This document shows, in pieces, positions 15,696-27,078 of a stretch of 64,000 bases of DNA. The position numbers and the translations under genes were made by a program. The stretch is taken from contig NZ_CP051155.1 in NCBI RefSeq assembly GCF_012277275.1, positions 2,790,001-2,854,000 on the forward strand. Direction: 5' to 3'. The notes beneath the pieces were generated by a model that saw nothing but the letters and a program-made list of their open reading frames with translations, made no database searches and was not told the origin of the DNA. Source of the DNA: Gephyromycinifex aptenodytis. Lineage in GTDB: Bacteria > Actinomycetota > Actinomycetes > Actinomycetales > Dermatophilaceae. Positions within the stretch are counted from its first letter, which is position 1; each line of letters begins with the position of its first letter.

Positions 15696-16798
15696 CGAAC
15701 GAGCCGACGACGCACTCTGCTGAGATGACGCTTTCTGAGCAGCCCGCTCGCTCCTTCATCGACTGGGACTTCGCGCGGGCGACCGCCCGCCGACTCGCCC
15801 CTCCCGGCCCGAAGATCTCTGCCCAAGAAGCGCGCGCGGCCGTTGATGAGTTGCGGGCGGCGGCAGCCCGGGCGCACGGCCCGGTTGCCGAAACGGCCCG
15901 CCTGCACACCCCGCCGGACACTCCGGACGCGCTCGTCGTGGACCGTCCGACCTGGGTTGACGTGAATATCAGCTCCTTCAGCGGCCTGATGGACCCGGTC
16001 GTGGCGAAGCTGCTGGAGCGTCCCGGGCGGCCGATGCCGCAGGCGATGCGCTTCGTCGGCGGCAAGGCCACCGGCACCGAGGTGGGCACCCTGCTGTCAT
16101 TCCTGTCGACCAAGGTCTTGGGCCAGTACGACATCGCTCCCGGCCGCCCCGCGCAGTACGCCCGGCTGCTGCTGGTGGCGCCCAATGTGGTCGAGGTGGA
16201 GCGTGAGCTGGGGCTCAACCCGAGTGACTTCCGGTTGTGGGTATGCCTGCACGAAGAGACGCACCGGGTGCAGTTCACCGCCAACCCGTGGCTGCGCGAT
16301 CACATGGCCCAGGCCAGCCGGAGCGTGCTGAGCGAACTGGCGCCTGACATGGACACCCTCACCGAGCGGTTGCGGATGATCGCCACCCAGTTGCCGGAGG
16401 CGATGCGGCGCGGCGGGACCGGCCTGCTGGGCCTGATCGCCACCCCTGAGCAGCAGCGGCACATCGCCGAGGTCACCGCGTTCATGGCCCTGCTGGAAGG
16501 GCACGCCGATGTGGTGATGGACGACGTGGGCCCGGCCATCGTGCCGAGCGTGGAGACGATCCGAGCCAAGTTCGACCGCCGCCGCGAAGGCATGGGGCCG
16601 GTCGACATCATCATCCGTCGCCTGCTGGGTCTGGAAGCGAAGATGGCCCAGTACCGCGACGGTGCGGCTTTCGTGCGGGGGGTCACCAGCAAGGTGGGCG
16701 TCGACGGGTTCAACGCCGTCTGGACCTCGCCGCAGACACTGCCCACCCCGGAGGAGATCAGCGACCCGGCCCGCTGGGTCGCCCGCGTTCACGGCTGA
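15692..16798 (+). CDS. Zinc-dependent metalloprotease family protein (DUF2342)
   Basis: The 368-residue protein has the metal motif HEETHRVQF (H187-E-x-x-H191), downstream Glu-rich helices (VTAFMALLEGHADVVMDD) and a family N-terminus FIDWDFA. These proteins were once linked to F420 biosynthesis by genome context, but no activity is established. It overlaps dacB by 4 bp and tilS by one base, an order also found in mycobacteria. Confidence 0.82.
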   Translation: MTNEPTTHSAEMTLSEQPARSFIDWDFARATARRLAPPGPKISAQEARAAVDELRAAAARAHGPVAETARLHTPPDTPDALVVDRPTWVDVNISSFSGLMDPVVAKLLERPGRPMPQAMRFVGGKATGTEVGTLLSFLSTKVLGQYDIAPGRPAQYARLLLVAPNVVEVERELGLNPSDFRLWVCLHEETHRVQFTANPWLRDHMAQASRSVLSELAPDMDTLTERLRMIATQLPEAMRRGGTGLLGLIATPEQQRHIAEVTAFMALLEGHADVVMDDVGPAIVPSVETIRAKFDRRREGMGPVDIIIRRLLGLEAKMAQYRDGAAFVRGVTSKVGVDGFNAVWTSPQTLPTPEEISDPARWVARVHG

Positions 16799-17793
16799 TG
16801 AGCGGCCCGGCCCGCTCCGTCGCCGCGACGCGCGTTGCGGTCCGCAGGTGCCTGTCGCAACTGCAGGTCGGGCCGCAGGAATGCGTCCTGGCCGCGGTCA
16901 GCGGCGGCGCCGACTCACTAGCCCTAGCCGCTGCGCTGGCTTTCGAGGCCCCCCGCGCGGGGTTGTCAGCGGGGGCGGTGCTCGTCGATCACGGCCTGCA
17001 GACAGAATCCGCCCAGGTCGCCGAACACGCCGCCGACACCTGCCGCAGCCTGCGCCTGGAGCCGGTCGTCGTCGTCTCCGCCACGCTGGCCGATGAAGGT
17101 TCGGGCGGCCCGGAGGCGCGGGCCCGACAAGGGCGTTACGAGGCGATCGAAGCGGTCGCCGAGCGCACCGGGGCCGTAGCGGTCCTGCTCGGACACACCC
17201 GCGACGACCAGGCCGAACAGGTGCTGCTCGGGCTCGCGCGCGGCTCCGGCGCCCGCTCGCTGGCCGGTATCCCGCCGGCGCGCGGCCTGCTGCGCCGTCC
17301 ATTCCTGGACCTGCCCCGACAGGTCACCGAATCGGCTTGCGCCGAGCAAGGGCTCAGACCCTGGCAGGACCCCCACAACAGTGACCGGCGCTACGCGCGG
17401 GTGCGCGCGCGGGCAGCACTGGAACTGCTGGAGGCCGATCTCGGCCCAGGGATCGGCGCCGCCCTGGCCCGTTCGGCCAGTTTGCTGCGCGATGACGCTG
17501 ACGCGCTGGACGATCTTGCCGCGGCTGCAGCCGACCAACTGGGCCCGGGGCCGTGGCCGGTCACGGAGTTGGCCGAGCTCGCACCAGCGGTGCGGCGACG
17601 GGTGTGGCGCTTGCTCGCCCGCGCCGCCGGCAGCCCCATCGCCGATGTCAGTGCCGAGCACGTCGAGGCGTTGGAAGGCTTACTCGTGCGCTGGCGCGGG
17701 CAAGGCGGGGTGGCGTTGCCGGGCGGGCGTGTGGGGGTCCGCGTTCACGCCTCGGGGGGAGCGACTGTACGCATCGACTCCCCGGCCCGATAG
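16798..17793 (+). CDS. tilS: tRNA(Ile)-lysidine synthetase
   Basis: 331 residues. The enzyme attaches lysine to C34 of tRNA-Ile(CAU) so that it reads AUA. The PP-loop SGGADSLAL (35-43) binds ATP and GHTRDDQAEQVLLGLARGSG is the following conserved block. It has the short actinobacterial form, with the N-terminal domain and a reduced C-terminal part. Start overlaps the previous stop (TGATG). The hpt -10 box TAGCCT begins at its stop codon. Confidence 0.92.
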   Translation: MSGPARSVAATRVAVRRCLSQLQVGPQECVLAAVSGGADSLALAAALAFEAPRAGLSAGAVLVDHGLQTESAQVAEHAADTCRSLRLEPVVVVSATLADEGSGGPEARARQGRYEAIEAVAERTGAVAVLLGHTRDDQAEQVLLGLARGSGARSLAGIPPARGLLRRPFLDLPRQVTESACAEQGLRPWQDPHNSDRRYARVRARAALELLEADLGPGIGAALARSASLLRDDADALDDLAAAAADQLGPGPWPVTELAELAPAVRRRVWRLLARAAGSPIADVSAEHVEALEGLLVRWRGQGGVALPGGRVGVRVHASGGATVRIDSPAR

Positions 17794-17796
17794 CCT
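17791..17796 (+). promoter_or_regulatory. -10 box TAGCCT upstream of hpt
   Basis: TANNNT hexamer starting in the tilS stop codon, giving a leader of about 40 nt with AGGAGG at 17835-17840 before the hpt GTG. The -35 is not clear. Confidence 0.35.
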
Positions 17797-17844
17797 CGCA
17801 GGGTCGGCAGTCAGCCGCCGCGTATCGGGCAAACAGGAGGAATC

Positions 17845-18396
17845 GTGGACGTCGAGCACATGGAGGGCGACCTGTCGGAGGTGTTGCTCACCGAGCAACA
17901 GATCCTGACCCGGCTCGATGAACTCGCACAGGACATCTGGCGGGATTACGAGGGCAAGGACCTACTGCTCGTGGGCGTGCTCAAAGGCGCGGTCCTCGTG
18001 GTGGCCGACCTCATCAGGGCGTTGCCCGGCAGTGCACCGATGGACTGGATGGCCATCTCGTCCTACGGCTCGGGCACCAAGAGTTCGGGTGTGGTGCGGA
18101 TCCTCAAGGACCTTGACACCGATATCACCGACAAACACGTCCTCATCGTCGAAGACATCATCGACTCCGGCCTGACCTTGAGCTGGATCAAGGCCAACCT
18201 CGCTTCTCGTAAGGCTGCCTCGGTCGAGATCTGCACGCTGTTGCGTAAGCCGGACGCCGTCAAGGTCGATGTCGGGGTCAAGTACGTCGGGTTCGATATT
18301 CCGAACGAGTTCGTAGTCGGCTACGGGCTGGACTACAACGAGCGATACCGGAATCTGCGCTGCGTCGGCACCCTCGCACCGCACGTCTATTCCTGA
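17845..18396 (+). CDS. hpt: Hypoxanthine phosphoribosyltransferase
   Basis: 183 residues; salvages hypoxanthine/guanine with PRPP to IMP/GMP. The PRPP loop is [11 protein letters not shown] (102-112), GVLKGAVLV is the phosphate-binding loop and [16 protein letters not shown] the C-terminal hood. GTG 17845 lies 4 nt after AGGAGG. The following ftsH gene is 157 bp away, as in mycobacteria. Confidence 0.94.
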   Translation: MDVEHMEGDLSEVLLTEQQILTRLDELAQDIWRDYEGKDLLLVGVLKGAVLVVADLIRALPGSAPMDWMAISSYGSGTKSSGVVRILKDLDTDITDKHVLIVEDIIDSGLTLSWIKANLASRKAASVEICTLLRKPDAVKVDVGVKYVGFDIPNEFVVGYGLDYNERYRNLRCVGTLAPHVYS

Positions 18397-18553
18397 GCCA
18401 ACGGGCCAGGTCTCGGAACCCCGCTGCGACCTCGCGCGTTGTGCAGGGGCGCTGCGGGGGCGGTGTTACCGTCGGGTCGATCGTGCAGCGCCGACCACGA
18501 GCGATGTCGGCACGTAGAGCAGGAGGAAAGGGGCCAGCGACCCCTACGGAGTC

Positions 18554-20561
<2,008 letters not shown>

Positions 20562-20584
<23 letters not shown>

Positions 20585-21149
20585 CCTTGACCGCGCCGAA
20601 GCGGCGGTGCGCGAACTGCTGCTTGCGGTAGGGGAGGACCCTGATCGTGAGGGGCTGCGTGAAACCCCGGCCCGGGTCGCGCGTTCCTTCACCGAACTCT
20701 TCGCCGGACTGCGCATGCGCCCCGAGGACGTGATGACCACGACGTTCTCCCTGGAGCATGACGAGTTGGTCCTCGTGCGCGACATCGAGCTGTACAGCAC
20801 CTGCGAGCACCACCTGGTCCCCTTCCACGGGGTGGCCCATGTCGGCTACATCCCGGCCAAGGACGGACAGGTTACGGGGCTGAGCAAGCTGGCCCGGCTA
20901 GTCGACGTCTTCGCCAAACGTCCGCAGGTGCAAGAGCGGCTCACCTCCCAGATCGCAGACGCCCTCACCGAACACCTGGACCCGCGGGGGGTCATCGTGG
21001 TCCTGGAATGCGAGCACCTGTGCATGTCCATGCGGGGAGTGCGCAAGCCCGGTTCGCGCACCATCACCTCAGCCGTGCGCGGACAGTTGCGGCGTAGCCC
21101 CGCCACCCGCGCCGAGGCGATGAGCTTGATCCTGGCCGGCCGGCGATGA
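20562..21149 (+). CDS. folE: GTP cyclohydrolase I
   Basis: The 195-residue enzyme converts GTP to dihydroneopterin triphosphate, the first step of folate synthesis. Zinc ligands are in [10 protein letters not shown] and [14 protein letters not shown] 20562 is chosen because GGAG lies 6 nt upstream; ATG 20556 overlaps that Shine-Dalgarno. It begins inside the 3' end of ftsH and its stop overlaps folP (ATGA). The product is also the normal PTPS substrate, but the PTPS-like gene of this window is 15 kb away and altered. Confidence 0.94.
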
Positions 21150-21997
21150 GCGGCGGTCAGGGCAACCCCGATCGGGGCACGGTCCAGGTGCCGCTGGTGA
21201 TGGGCATCGTCAACGTCACCCCTGACTCGTTCAGCGATGGCGGGCGATGGCTGGACCCGGAAGCGGCAGTACAGCACGGCCGGCTCTTGGCTGAACAGGG
21301 CGCAGACATCCTGGATGTGGGCGGGGAATCCACCCGGCCGGGCTCGCGCCGTCCTGACGAGGCCGAGGAACTGCGCCGGGTGCTGCCGGTGGTCGCGGCG
21401 TTGGCCCGGGCCCGGCTGCGGGTCTCGGTCGACACGATGCGGGCCAGCGTGGCGGCCGCCGCGGTGGAGGCCGGCGCCGAGATCATCAACGATGTCAGCG
21501 CCGGGTTGGCCGACCCGCAGATGGCAGGTCTCATCGCCCAGACCGGGGTGCAGTACATCGCCATGCACTGGCGCGGCCACGGCGACTCCATGCAGCAGCG
21601 GGCCAGCTATCAGGACGTCTTCGCCGAAGTCACCGGTGAGCTCCTCACCCAATGCCGCGCGCTGGAGGCTGCGGGGGTTCGCCGCGAGCAGATCGTGCTC
21701 GACCCGGGGTTGGGCTTCGCCAAGACCCCCGAGCACAACTGGCAGCTCATGGCTCGGCTGCACGAGTTCACCCAACTGGGTTACCCCGTGCTGCTCGGCG
21801 CCTCCCGGAAGACCTTCCTCGGCAGGCTGGGCAAGAACGCCGATGCCGAACCGGTCCCGCCCGAGCAACGTGATGCAGCCACCGCGGCGACCAGCCTGTT
21901 GGCAGCCCAGGCGGGAGTATGGGGGGTGCGGGTGCACGACGTGCCCTCGACCTGCGCGGCGTTGGGAGTCTTCGAGGCCAGGGAGCGAGCCCGATGA
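21146..21997 (+). CDS. folP: Dihydropteroate synthase
   Basis: 283 residues; joins p-aminobenzoate to hydroxymethyl-dihydropterin diphosphate and is the sulfonamide target. Signature blocks are [15 protein letters not shown] (about 16-30), [11 protein letters not shown] (about 57-67) and [14 protein letters not shown]. Overlaps of 4 bp with both neighbours show tight translational coupling in folE-folP-folBK. Confidence 0.95.
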   Translation: MSGGQGNPDRGTVQVPLVMGIVNVTPDSFSDGGRWLDPEAAVQHGRLLAEQGADILDVGGESTRPGSRRPDEAEELRRVLPVVAALARARLRVSVDTMRASVAAAAVEAGAEIINDVSAGLADPQMAGLIAQTGVQYIAMHWRGHGDSMQQRASYQDVFAEVTGELLTQCRALEAAGVRREQIVLDPGLGFAKTPEHNWQLMARLHEFTQLGYPVLLGASRKTFLGRLGKNADAEPVPPEQRDAATAATSLLAAQAGVWGVRVHDVPSTCAALGVFEARERAR

Positions 21998-22887
21998 GCG
22001 ACCGCATCAGCCTGCAGGGGGTGCAGGCCTTCGGCACCCACGGCGTGCTGGAGCACGAGCAGAAGCACGCACAACCCTTCGTCGTCGACGTCGACCTGGA
22101 TGTCGACCTGTTCGCTGCCGGCACCCGTGACGACCTGGCCGAAAGCGTCAGTTACGCCGACGTGGCGGACGATGTCGTCAGGATCATCGAAGGCCCCTCG
22201 GTGCAACTCATCGAGACCCTCGCCGAGCGGATCGCCGCAGCCGTACTGCTGCGGCCCGGGGTGGAAGCGGTCGAGGTGTGTGTGCACAAGCCGCGCGCCC
22301 CGATACCGGTACCGTTCGCCGACGTCTGCGTGCGGATTCGCCGGGAGACCTGGCGTCCCGCGGTGATCGCGCTCGGGGCCAACCGCGGCGACAGCCTGCA
22401 GACCCTCACCTCGGCCGTGCGCCATGTGGCGGCTCTGAGTGGGGTGCGGGTGCGGGCCACCTCGCAACTCTTCGACACCGACCCGGTGGGTGGGCCCGAA
22501 CAGCCCGCCTATCTGAACGCTGTCATGCTCATCGACACCCGCCTGGCGCCGCACACCCTGCTGCGCCGGCTGTCCGAGATCGAGAACTCCCACGGGCGGG
22601 TCCGCACGGTGCGCTGGGGTGCGCGCAGCCTCGATCTGGACATCATCCAGTTGGGTGACCCGACGAGCGATTCGGACCTGCGCGTGCAGGACGAGGTCTT
22701 GACCTTGCCGCATCCGCGCGCCCACGAGCGCACCTTCGTGCTGTTGCCGTGGTTGCAGGTCGAGCCGCAGGCCCAACTGCGGGTCGGCTCGGGGGTGCGT
22801 GCCGTCGGCGACCTCGTGGCGGAGCTGGACCCCAGCGGTGCGCTGCCCGGCGTGCGGCAGGGCCCGGCGTGGCATCCGCTGCCCTGA
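21994..22887 (+). CDS. folBK: Fused dihydroneopterin aldolase / HPPK (FolB-FolK)
   Basis: The 297-residue bifunctional protein first cleaves dihydroneopterin (FolB part, about 1-118: ISLQGVQAFGTHGVLEHE, and VCVHKPRAPIP) and then pyrophosphorylates hydroxymethyl-dihydropterin (FolK part, about 123-290: ALGANRGDSLQTL, LFDTDPVGGPEQPAYLNA, RWGARSLDLDI). The two activities are separate genes in M. tuberculosis, so this is a true fusion without an internal start. It is followed one base later by the DUF3180 gene. Confidence 0.93.
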   Translation: MSDRISLQGVQAFGTHGVLEHEQKHAQPFVVDVDLDVDLFAAGTRDDLAESVSYADVADDVVRIIEGPSVQLIETLAERIAAAVLLRPGVEAVEVCVHKPRAPIPVPFADVCVRIRRETWRPAVIALGANRGDSLQTLTSAVRHVAALSGVRVRATSQLFDTDPVGGPEQPAYLNAVMLIDTRLAPHTLLRRLSEIENSHGRVRTVRWGARSLDLDIIQLGDPTSDSDLRVQDEVLTLPHPRAHERTFVLLPWLQVEPQAQLRVGSGVRAVGDLVAELDPSGALPGVRQGPAWHPLP

Positions 22888-22888
22888 G

Positions 22889-23371
22889 ATGAGGGACGGG
22901 CTGCGGTTCTCGGGGCTGGTCGCGACGGCCGGAGTGACCTGGCTGTGCTCTGCACTGGTACTGCGTTGGTGGTTCCGGCATCCGTGGCCTAAACCGTCCA
23001 GTTCGTGGCTCAGCGTCGTGGTGTTGCTCGTCCTGGCGGTGGGGGTGCTGATTGCGGCGCGGCCAGTGCATACCGCGCTGCGGGGCTCGGGCCGGGGCAG
23101 CGTGCCGGCGCAGGTGGGCTTGCGCACGCTGGTGCTGTGCCAAGCGGCGGCTATCACCGGGGCGCTGGCCGCCGGTTGGGAGCTGGGGTTGCTCAGCGTG
23201 TTATGGCCCGATACCGATGCTGCCTCGGTACGTGCCTGGGCTATTCGTTCCGCCGCTATTGCCGCCTCAGCGGTGGCGCTCGTCTTTGCCGGCCTGTGGG
23301 GGCAGCGAGCCTGTCGCCTGCCCAAGGAAAAGCCGCCAGGCTCGGGTGCCCCCCGTGGTCGAATGCGGTGA
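22889..23371 (+). CDS. DUF3180 family membrane protein
   Basis: The 160-residue protein has four predicted membrane segments (about 7-25, 35-54, 78-98 and 124-142) and a polar tail. DUF3180 members follow folK in many actinobacteria, but their function is not known. ATG 22889 lies one base after the folBK stop, so it belongs to the folate string. Confidence 0.78.
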   Translation: MRDGLRFSGLVATAGVTWLCSALVLRWWFRHPWPKPSSSWLSVVVLLVLAVGVLIAARPVHTALRGSGRGSVPAQVGLRTLVLCQAAAITGALAAGWELGLLSVLWPDTDAASVRAWAIRSAAIAASAVALVFAGLWGQRACRLPKEKPPGSGAPRGRMR

Positions 23372-23457
23372 GGAATCATTCAGACTTACGGAGTAGCGTG
23401 GGTCCTGCGCGACGTCGTCGTGATCTGCTCGGTTCGGCCCCAAGGAAGGACATCGTC

Positions 23458-23664
23458 GTGGATCAGTTGTGGGCAGTTCTTCTGGCCCTCATCCCATCAG
23501 TAGGCGTGGGGTTTCTCTTCTACAAGATCATGAAACTCATCCTTGAAGGCGATCGCCGAGAGCGGCTGGCGTACTCCAAGTGGCAGGCCGAACATGATAG
23601 GAAGGCGCAGAGCGAGCAGACGGACGCTGCTCTGCCTGACGCGCCGCCGGTGAACGGCGCGTGA
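23458..23664 (+). CDS. Small single-pass membrane protein of unknown function
   Basis: 68 residues: one membrane segment (about 4-26, LWAVLLALIPSVGVGFLFYK) followed by a charged region rich in Arg, Glu and Lys and ending in a Pro-rich tail. GTG 23458 is preceded by AAGGAAGGA (7 nt), a strong ribosome site that supports translation although the frame is open further upstream. TAGCGT at 23394-23399 may be its -10. Not assigned to a characterised family. Confidence 0.65.
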   Translation: MDQLWAVLLALIPSVGVGFLFYKIMKLILEGDRRERLAYSKWQAEHDRKAQSEQTDAALPDAPPVNGA

Positions 23665-23872
23665 GCAGATGATTTACTCCACTGTCGACGAGTGTTGGCA
23701 ATAGCCTAAACAGGTGGCAGCTGAGCAGAAATTGAAGCCAACCTGAAGGCAGTCCGAGAATAGTGGAACCTCGTTTCCTTACGCCTGGCATATGGCGTAG
23801 TGTGACCTCTGACCGAGGCGCGAGTCTCGCTACATATCCACTGTCATACCGTAAGAAAGTCGGGGTACACAC

Positions 23873-24205
23873 ATGGTCCAACGGGTACAAGTTCTCCTGG
23901 TCGATGACATCGATGGCAATGAAGCTGCTGAGACGGTTTCGTTTGCTCTGGACGGGGTCAGCTACGAGATTGACCTGTCCATGGAGAACGCCGCAAAGCT
24001 TCGCGACAGCATGAGCAACTGGGTGGGCCACGCACGTCGTGCCGGCGGCCGTAAGTCCACCGGTAAGCGGGCCGCTGGCAACCCCGGGCGCCGTGAAGAT
24101 CTCAACGCTGTGCGCGAGTGGGGCCGCCAGAACGGCTTCAAGGTCAGCGACCGCGGCCGCGTATCTGGGGACCTGCAGGCTGCCTATGACAAGGCGCACG
24201 CCTGA
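23873..24205 (+). CDS. lsr2: Lsr2 nucleoid-associated protein (xenogeneic silencer)
   Basis: 110 residues; dimerises through its N-terminal beta part (about 1-60) and binds A+T-rich minor groove with the C-terminal RGR motif in VSDRGRVSGDL (about 91-101). It silences horizontally acquired genes in actinobacteria. The 208-bp upstream region is visibly richer in A+T than its surroundings, with several TANNNT boxes (TAGTGT near 23800, TACCGT 23847-23852), so autoregulation is plausible. A long hairpin terminates it. In mycobacteria lsr2 lies directly before clpC; here a 13-kb block separates them. Confidence 0.95.
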   Translation: MVQRVQVLLVDDIDGNEAAETVSFALDGVSYEIDLSMENAAKLRDSMSNWVGHARRAGGRKSTGKRAAGNPGRREDLNAVREWGRQNGFKVSDRGRVSGDLQAAYDKAHA

Positions 24206-24220
24206 TCTACTGCCTCAACC

Positions 24221-24257
24221 CGTCGGGCCCTTGCGAGCATCTCGCAGGGGCCCGACG
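24221..24257 (+). terminator. Strong hairpin after lsr2
   Basis: A 17-bp stem (24221-24237 with 24241-24257, one G-U) around a 3-nt loop, without T-run, 15 nt after the lsr2 stop and 40 nt before the FhuF-like start. Confidence 0.8.
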
Positions 24258-24297
24258 TGGTATTCCTGGGGTACGTGGCGACTATTGCAGGTGAATC

Positions 24298-24960
24298 ATG
24301 AGTGATATCGGAGACCTCGCTGCCCAGATCTCGGGGTATCTGGGTTACATCGACGTGATCGATGAAGCGTGGGGTAACCCGCTGCCATACTCGTGCGCGG
24401 AGTTGTTGCGCAGCGCTGAGCAGGGCGGTGACCCGACTGCTTCCTGGCGTGCCGAGGTCGGCGCCGCCCAAGAGGCCAGATACCACAGCCCGGCTCCGCC
24501 TGCGGTCGGTGCCGCTTTCGTGCTTGGTTGGTATCTGCAGGTAGTCGCTATTCCGTTGGCGTATGCCTCGGTGCTGTGCAACTGGCTGCCCGATGCGTCA
24601 CCGGAAGCATTGCGCTTCGATCTGGACGAAATGGAGCATTACCCGGTGGCGCTGTCCCTGAGTCCGGGCAACGTCGAATCGGTGCCGCATCCGCAGATCC
24701 GGTTGCGTCGGGCCCGTGAAAAGTACGAGGCGCACGCAAACCGATTCGCCGCCGCCTACAACCCGGGCGTGAAGATGAGTTCCCGGCAACGGTATGGCCT
24801 CGTTCGCGACACCTGGTCAATGACACTGGATCAGGCCCGAACTGGTGTTGCCGCGGCGCCCAGCATGCTTACCGGTTTACGTGAGTCGTGCTGTTTCATC
24901 TTTGCGCTGCCCGGCGCGATGACCTGTACCCGCTGCCCGCGTAACGCTGTCCACGCCTAG
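24298..24960 (+). CDS. FhuF-like ferric-siderophore reductase family protein
   Basis: The 220-residue protein ends in ESCCFIFALPGAMTCTRCP, a C-C-x10-C-x2-C pattern (C198, C199, C210, C213) identical in spacing to the [2Fe-2S] site of FhuF ferric-iron reductases. The N-terminal part is weakly similar to the alpha-helical FhuF body (RLRRAREKYEAHANRFAAAY). FhuF proteins release iron from hydroxamate siderophores in the cytoplasm. No siderophore gene or clear IdeR/DtxR box is visible. AGGTGA precedes ATG 24298. Assignment rests mainly on the C-terminal motif. Confidence 0.7.
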   Translation: MSDIGDLAAQISGYLGYIDVIDEAWGNPLPYSCAELLRSAEQGGDPTASWRAEVGAAQEARYHSPAPPAVGAAFVLGWYLQVVAIPLAYASVLCNWLPDASPEALRFDLDEMEHYPVALSLSPGNVESVPHPQIRLRRAREKYEAHANRFAAAYNPGVKMSSRQRYGLVRDTWSMTLDQARTGVAAAPSMLTGLRESCCFIFALPGAMTCTRCPRNAVHA

Positions 24961-25021
24961 CTGCTCGGTCCTTTTTAGCTGGCGGCCTGGGTGCAGGCGC
25001 CGCATTCACTTGTGGACGAAC

Positions 25022-25948
25022 TCAGTCCAGCAACGCCGTCATCAGGTCGCCGTCGGACTCCACCCGATCGAGCACCTCGAACGGTGCGAGCTGGGTGAGC
25101 GGCTCGGCGCCGACTGCGCCGGCCTCGATCTCTTCCCAGCTCCGGGGGGCGGCGACGAAGGGTTCGTTTCTTTTACCGCGCAGCGAATAGGGGCAGATGG
25201 TGGTCTTGGCGTGGGTGTTCTGGCTCCAGTCGAAGAGCACCTTGCCGGTGCGGCGCGCGCGCGTCATCGTCGCCAGCACCAACTCTGGTCGCTGCGTGCT
25301 CAGTTCGCCCGCGATCGTCTTGGCGAGTTCGCGTACCTCTGCTGAGGTGCGCGAGCCGTCGAGGGCCCCGTAGAGCTGTAAGCCCTTACTGCCGCTGGTG
25401 ACCGGTACGATCCGCGAAATCCCCTCACGAAGCAGCGCTTCGCGGACCAGCAAGGCAACCTGAGCGCATTCGCCCAAGCCTGCTGGTGCCCCCGGATCGA
25501 GGTCGACGACCAGCCGGTCCGGCGCCTGCGGGCTGCCGCCGCCGGATTCATCGTCGCCGGTCACCCGCCACTGCGGCACGTGCAGTTCGAGGGCGGCCAG
25601 GTTCGCCAGCCAGGTCAGCGCCGCCACGTCATCGACCAGCGGGTAGGTGACGAGTTCGTCGGCGCGCCGCGAATGCGGGGAGACCAGAGTGACCCGGCGT
25701 AGCCAACCGGGTGCGCCTTTGGGGGTGTTCTTCTCAAAAAAGCTCTCGCCCGCGGTGCCGTGGGGGAAGCGCAGCCGGGTCAGGGGCCGGTTTTGCAGTT
25801 GCGGGAGCAGCACCGGAGCGATCGCTGCGTAGTACTGGGCAACTTCGGCTTTGGTGGTGTTACTACCGGGATAGAGCACCTTGTCGAGGTTGGTGAGTTT
25901 CAGGGTGCGCCCATCGATCTCGACGGTGACGGTGTGTGGATCAGGCAT
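25022..25948 (-). CDS. ligD: LigD-type NHEJ polymerase/primase domain protein
   Basis: The 308-residue archaeo-eukaryotic primase-like protein fills ends and adds ribonucleotides during non-homologous end joining. Motifs are RFPHGTAGESFFEKNTPKGA (about 55-75), VVDLDPG (the catalytic D-x-D) and TSGSKGLQLYG. It is a single-domain protein rather than the Pol-PE-ligase fusion of mycobacteria. ATG 25948 follows GGAG by 6 nt; GTG 25963, which overlaps the ligase stop, is an alternative. It is co-transcribed after the ligase gene. Confidence 0.88.
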   Translation of the reverse strand: MPDPHTVTVEIDGRTLKLTNLDKVLYPGSNTTKAEVAQYYAAIAPVLLPQLQNRPLTRLRFPHGTAGESFFEKNTPKGAPGWLRRVTLVSPHSRRADELVTYPLVDDVAALTWLANLAALELHVPQWRVTGDDESGGGSPQAPDRLVVDLDPGAPAGLGECAQVALLVREALLREGISRIVPVTSGSKGLQLYGALDGSRTSAEVRELAKTIAGELSTQRPELVLATMTRARRTGKVLFDWSQNTHAKTTICPYSLRGKRNEPFVAAPRSWEEIEAGAVGAEPLTQLAPFEVLDRVESDGDLMTALLD

Positions 25949-25959
25949 CGGGTCTCCAG

Positions 25960-26901
25960 TCACGAGGCAGGCAGGATGTCGTGGGGATCCAGGTCGGGCC
26001 GCATGCCTTGATAGGAGGGTTGCCGCAGCCGTCCGTTACCGGCCAGGCCGAGGCTGGCCACGTCGATGATCAACTCAGGGCGCACCCAGATCGTTGTGGC
26101 GGCGTCCTCACGGGGGACCTCCAAGAACGGGCAGTGCTGCTGTTCCAAGGGTTTCAGGGCGGCCCGAAGCGGTGGGCCGGCCTTGCCCGCCAGGCCGCTG
26201 CCGACCCGCCCGAGCAGATGCAGGCCCTGCGGGCTGGGCACCCCGACTAGGACTGATCCCAGGCGGGGACTGGAGCCGGAGCGGCCCGCTGCGCTGCCGC
26301 TCTCGGGGCGCCACCCGCCGACCACTACGGAGCGCACCAACCGATGGGGCCGCTTGAGCCAGTATGGGCTTCGCTTGCCTGGGGTGTAGCCGCTGGTGAT
26401 GAGCTTGCTGACGACCCCTTCCAGTCCGGTGCTCGCGGTGGCTTCCAGCAGCGCGTGGCCGTCGTCATAGGTCGGCGGCAGCACCCAACGCTGGGGCAGT
26501 TCCAACCCCTCCAGCAGTTCGCGCCGCTGCGACCAGGGACGCTCCAGTAACGATTCGCCGCGGTGCGCCAGGACGTCGAAGACCATAACGCTGACCGCGC
26601 GGCGGCTAGCGGCACGAGCAGCTAACGCCGGGTCAGTGATGTGGATGCGCTCGGCGAGGGCGGCGAAGCTGGGGACGCCTGCCTCCAGGGCGACGATCTC
26701 ACCGTCCAGCACGGTGCCGGGCAGGCACAGGTCGGGCAACTCCGGGAATCGTGCGGTGGCGTCGAGCTCGTTACGGGTGCTCAATCGGGTGCCGTCCGGT
26801 TGGCAGGTTGCCAGGATGCGCATGCCGTCCCACTTGACCTCGTGAATCCACTCTCGTCCCGCAGGGGGTTGATCGGTCGCGGTGGCCAGCATCGGACGCA
26901 T
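25960..26901 (-). CDS. ligD: ATP-dependent DNA ligase, LigD ligase type
   Basis: The 313-residue ligase seals breaks in end joining. Motif I EVKWDGMR holds the adenylated Lys (K23), followed by DGEIVAL (motif III), LEGVVSK (motif IV) and YWLKRPH (motif V), then an OB-fold with RPELIIDV. No phosphoesterase domain is attached. The frame remains open far upstream because it is antisense to ku; ATG 26901 gives the normal N-terminus. It is divergent from ku (177 bp), and together with the polymerase forms the NHEJ set. Confidence 0.9.
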   Translation of the reverse strand: MRPMLATATDQPPAGREWIHEVKWDGMRILATCQPDGTRLSTRNELDATARFPELPDLCLPGTVLDGEIVALEAGVPSFAALAERIHITDPALAARAASRRAVSVMVFDVLAHRGESLLERPWSQRRELLEGLELPQRWVLPPTYDDGHALLEATASTGLEGVVSKLITSGYTPGKRSPYWLKRPHRLVRSVVVGGWRPESGSAAGRSGSSPRLGSVLVGVPSPQGLHLLGRVGSGLAGKAGPPLRAALKPLEQQHCPFLEVPREDAATTIWVRPELIIDVASLGLAGNGRLRQPSYQGMRPDLDPHDILPAS

Positions 26902-27078
26902 GCATCGATCCTGCCTGATGAGCGCGTGGCCCGCAGCGCAGCCCGGCAGCGGTAGGGCCGGTGCGCGCGGTGTGATGTGGCTGGCTCGGGTGGTGGGGAA
27001 GCGCGCTTGTGGTGGATGCTGGTTCGAGCGGGGCCACCGGGTCGCGCAGCCAGAACTCACCGCAGGGCAGGAGAAGAC

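Noticed and set aside
24258-24297. IdeR/DtxR iron box before the FhuF-like gene
   Set aside because: No sequence close to the TTAGGTTAGGCTAACCTAA consensus is present.
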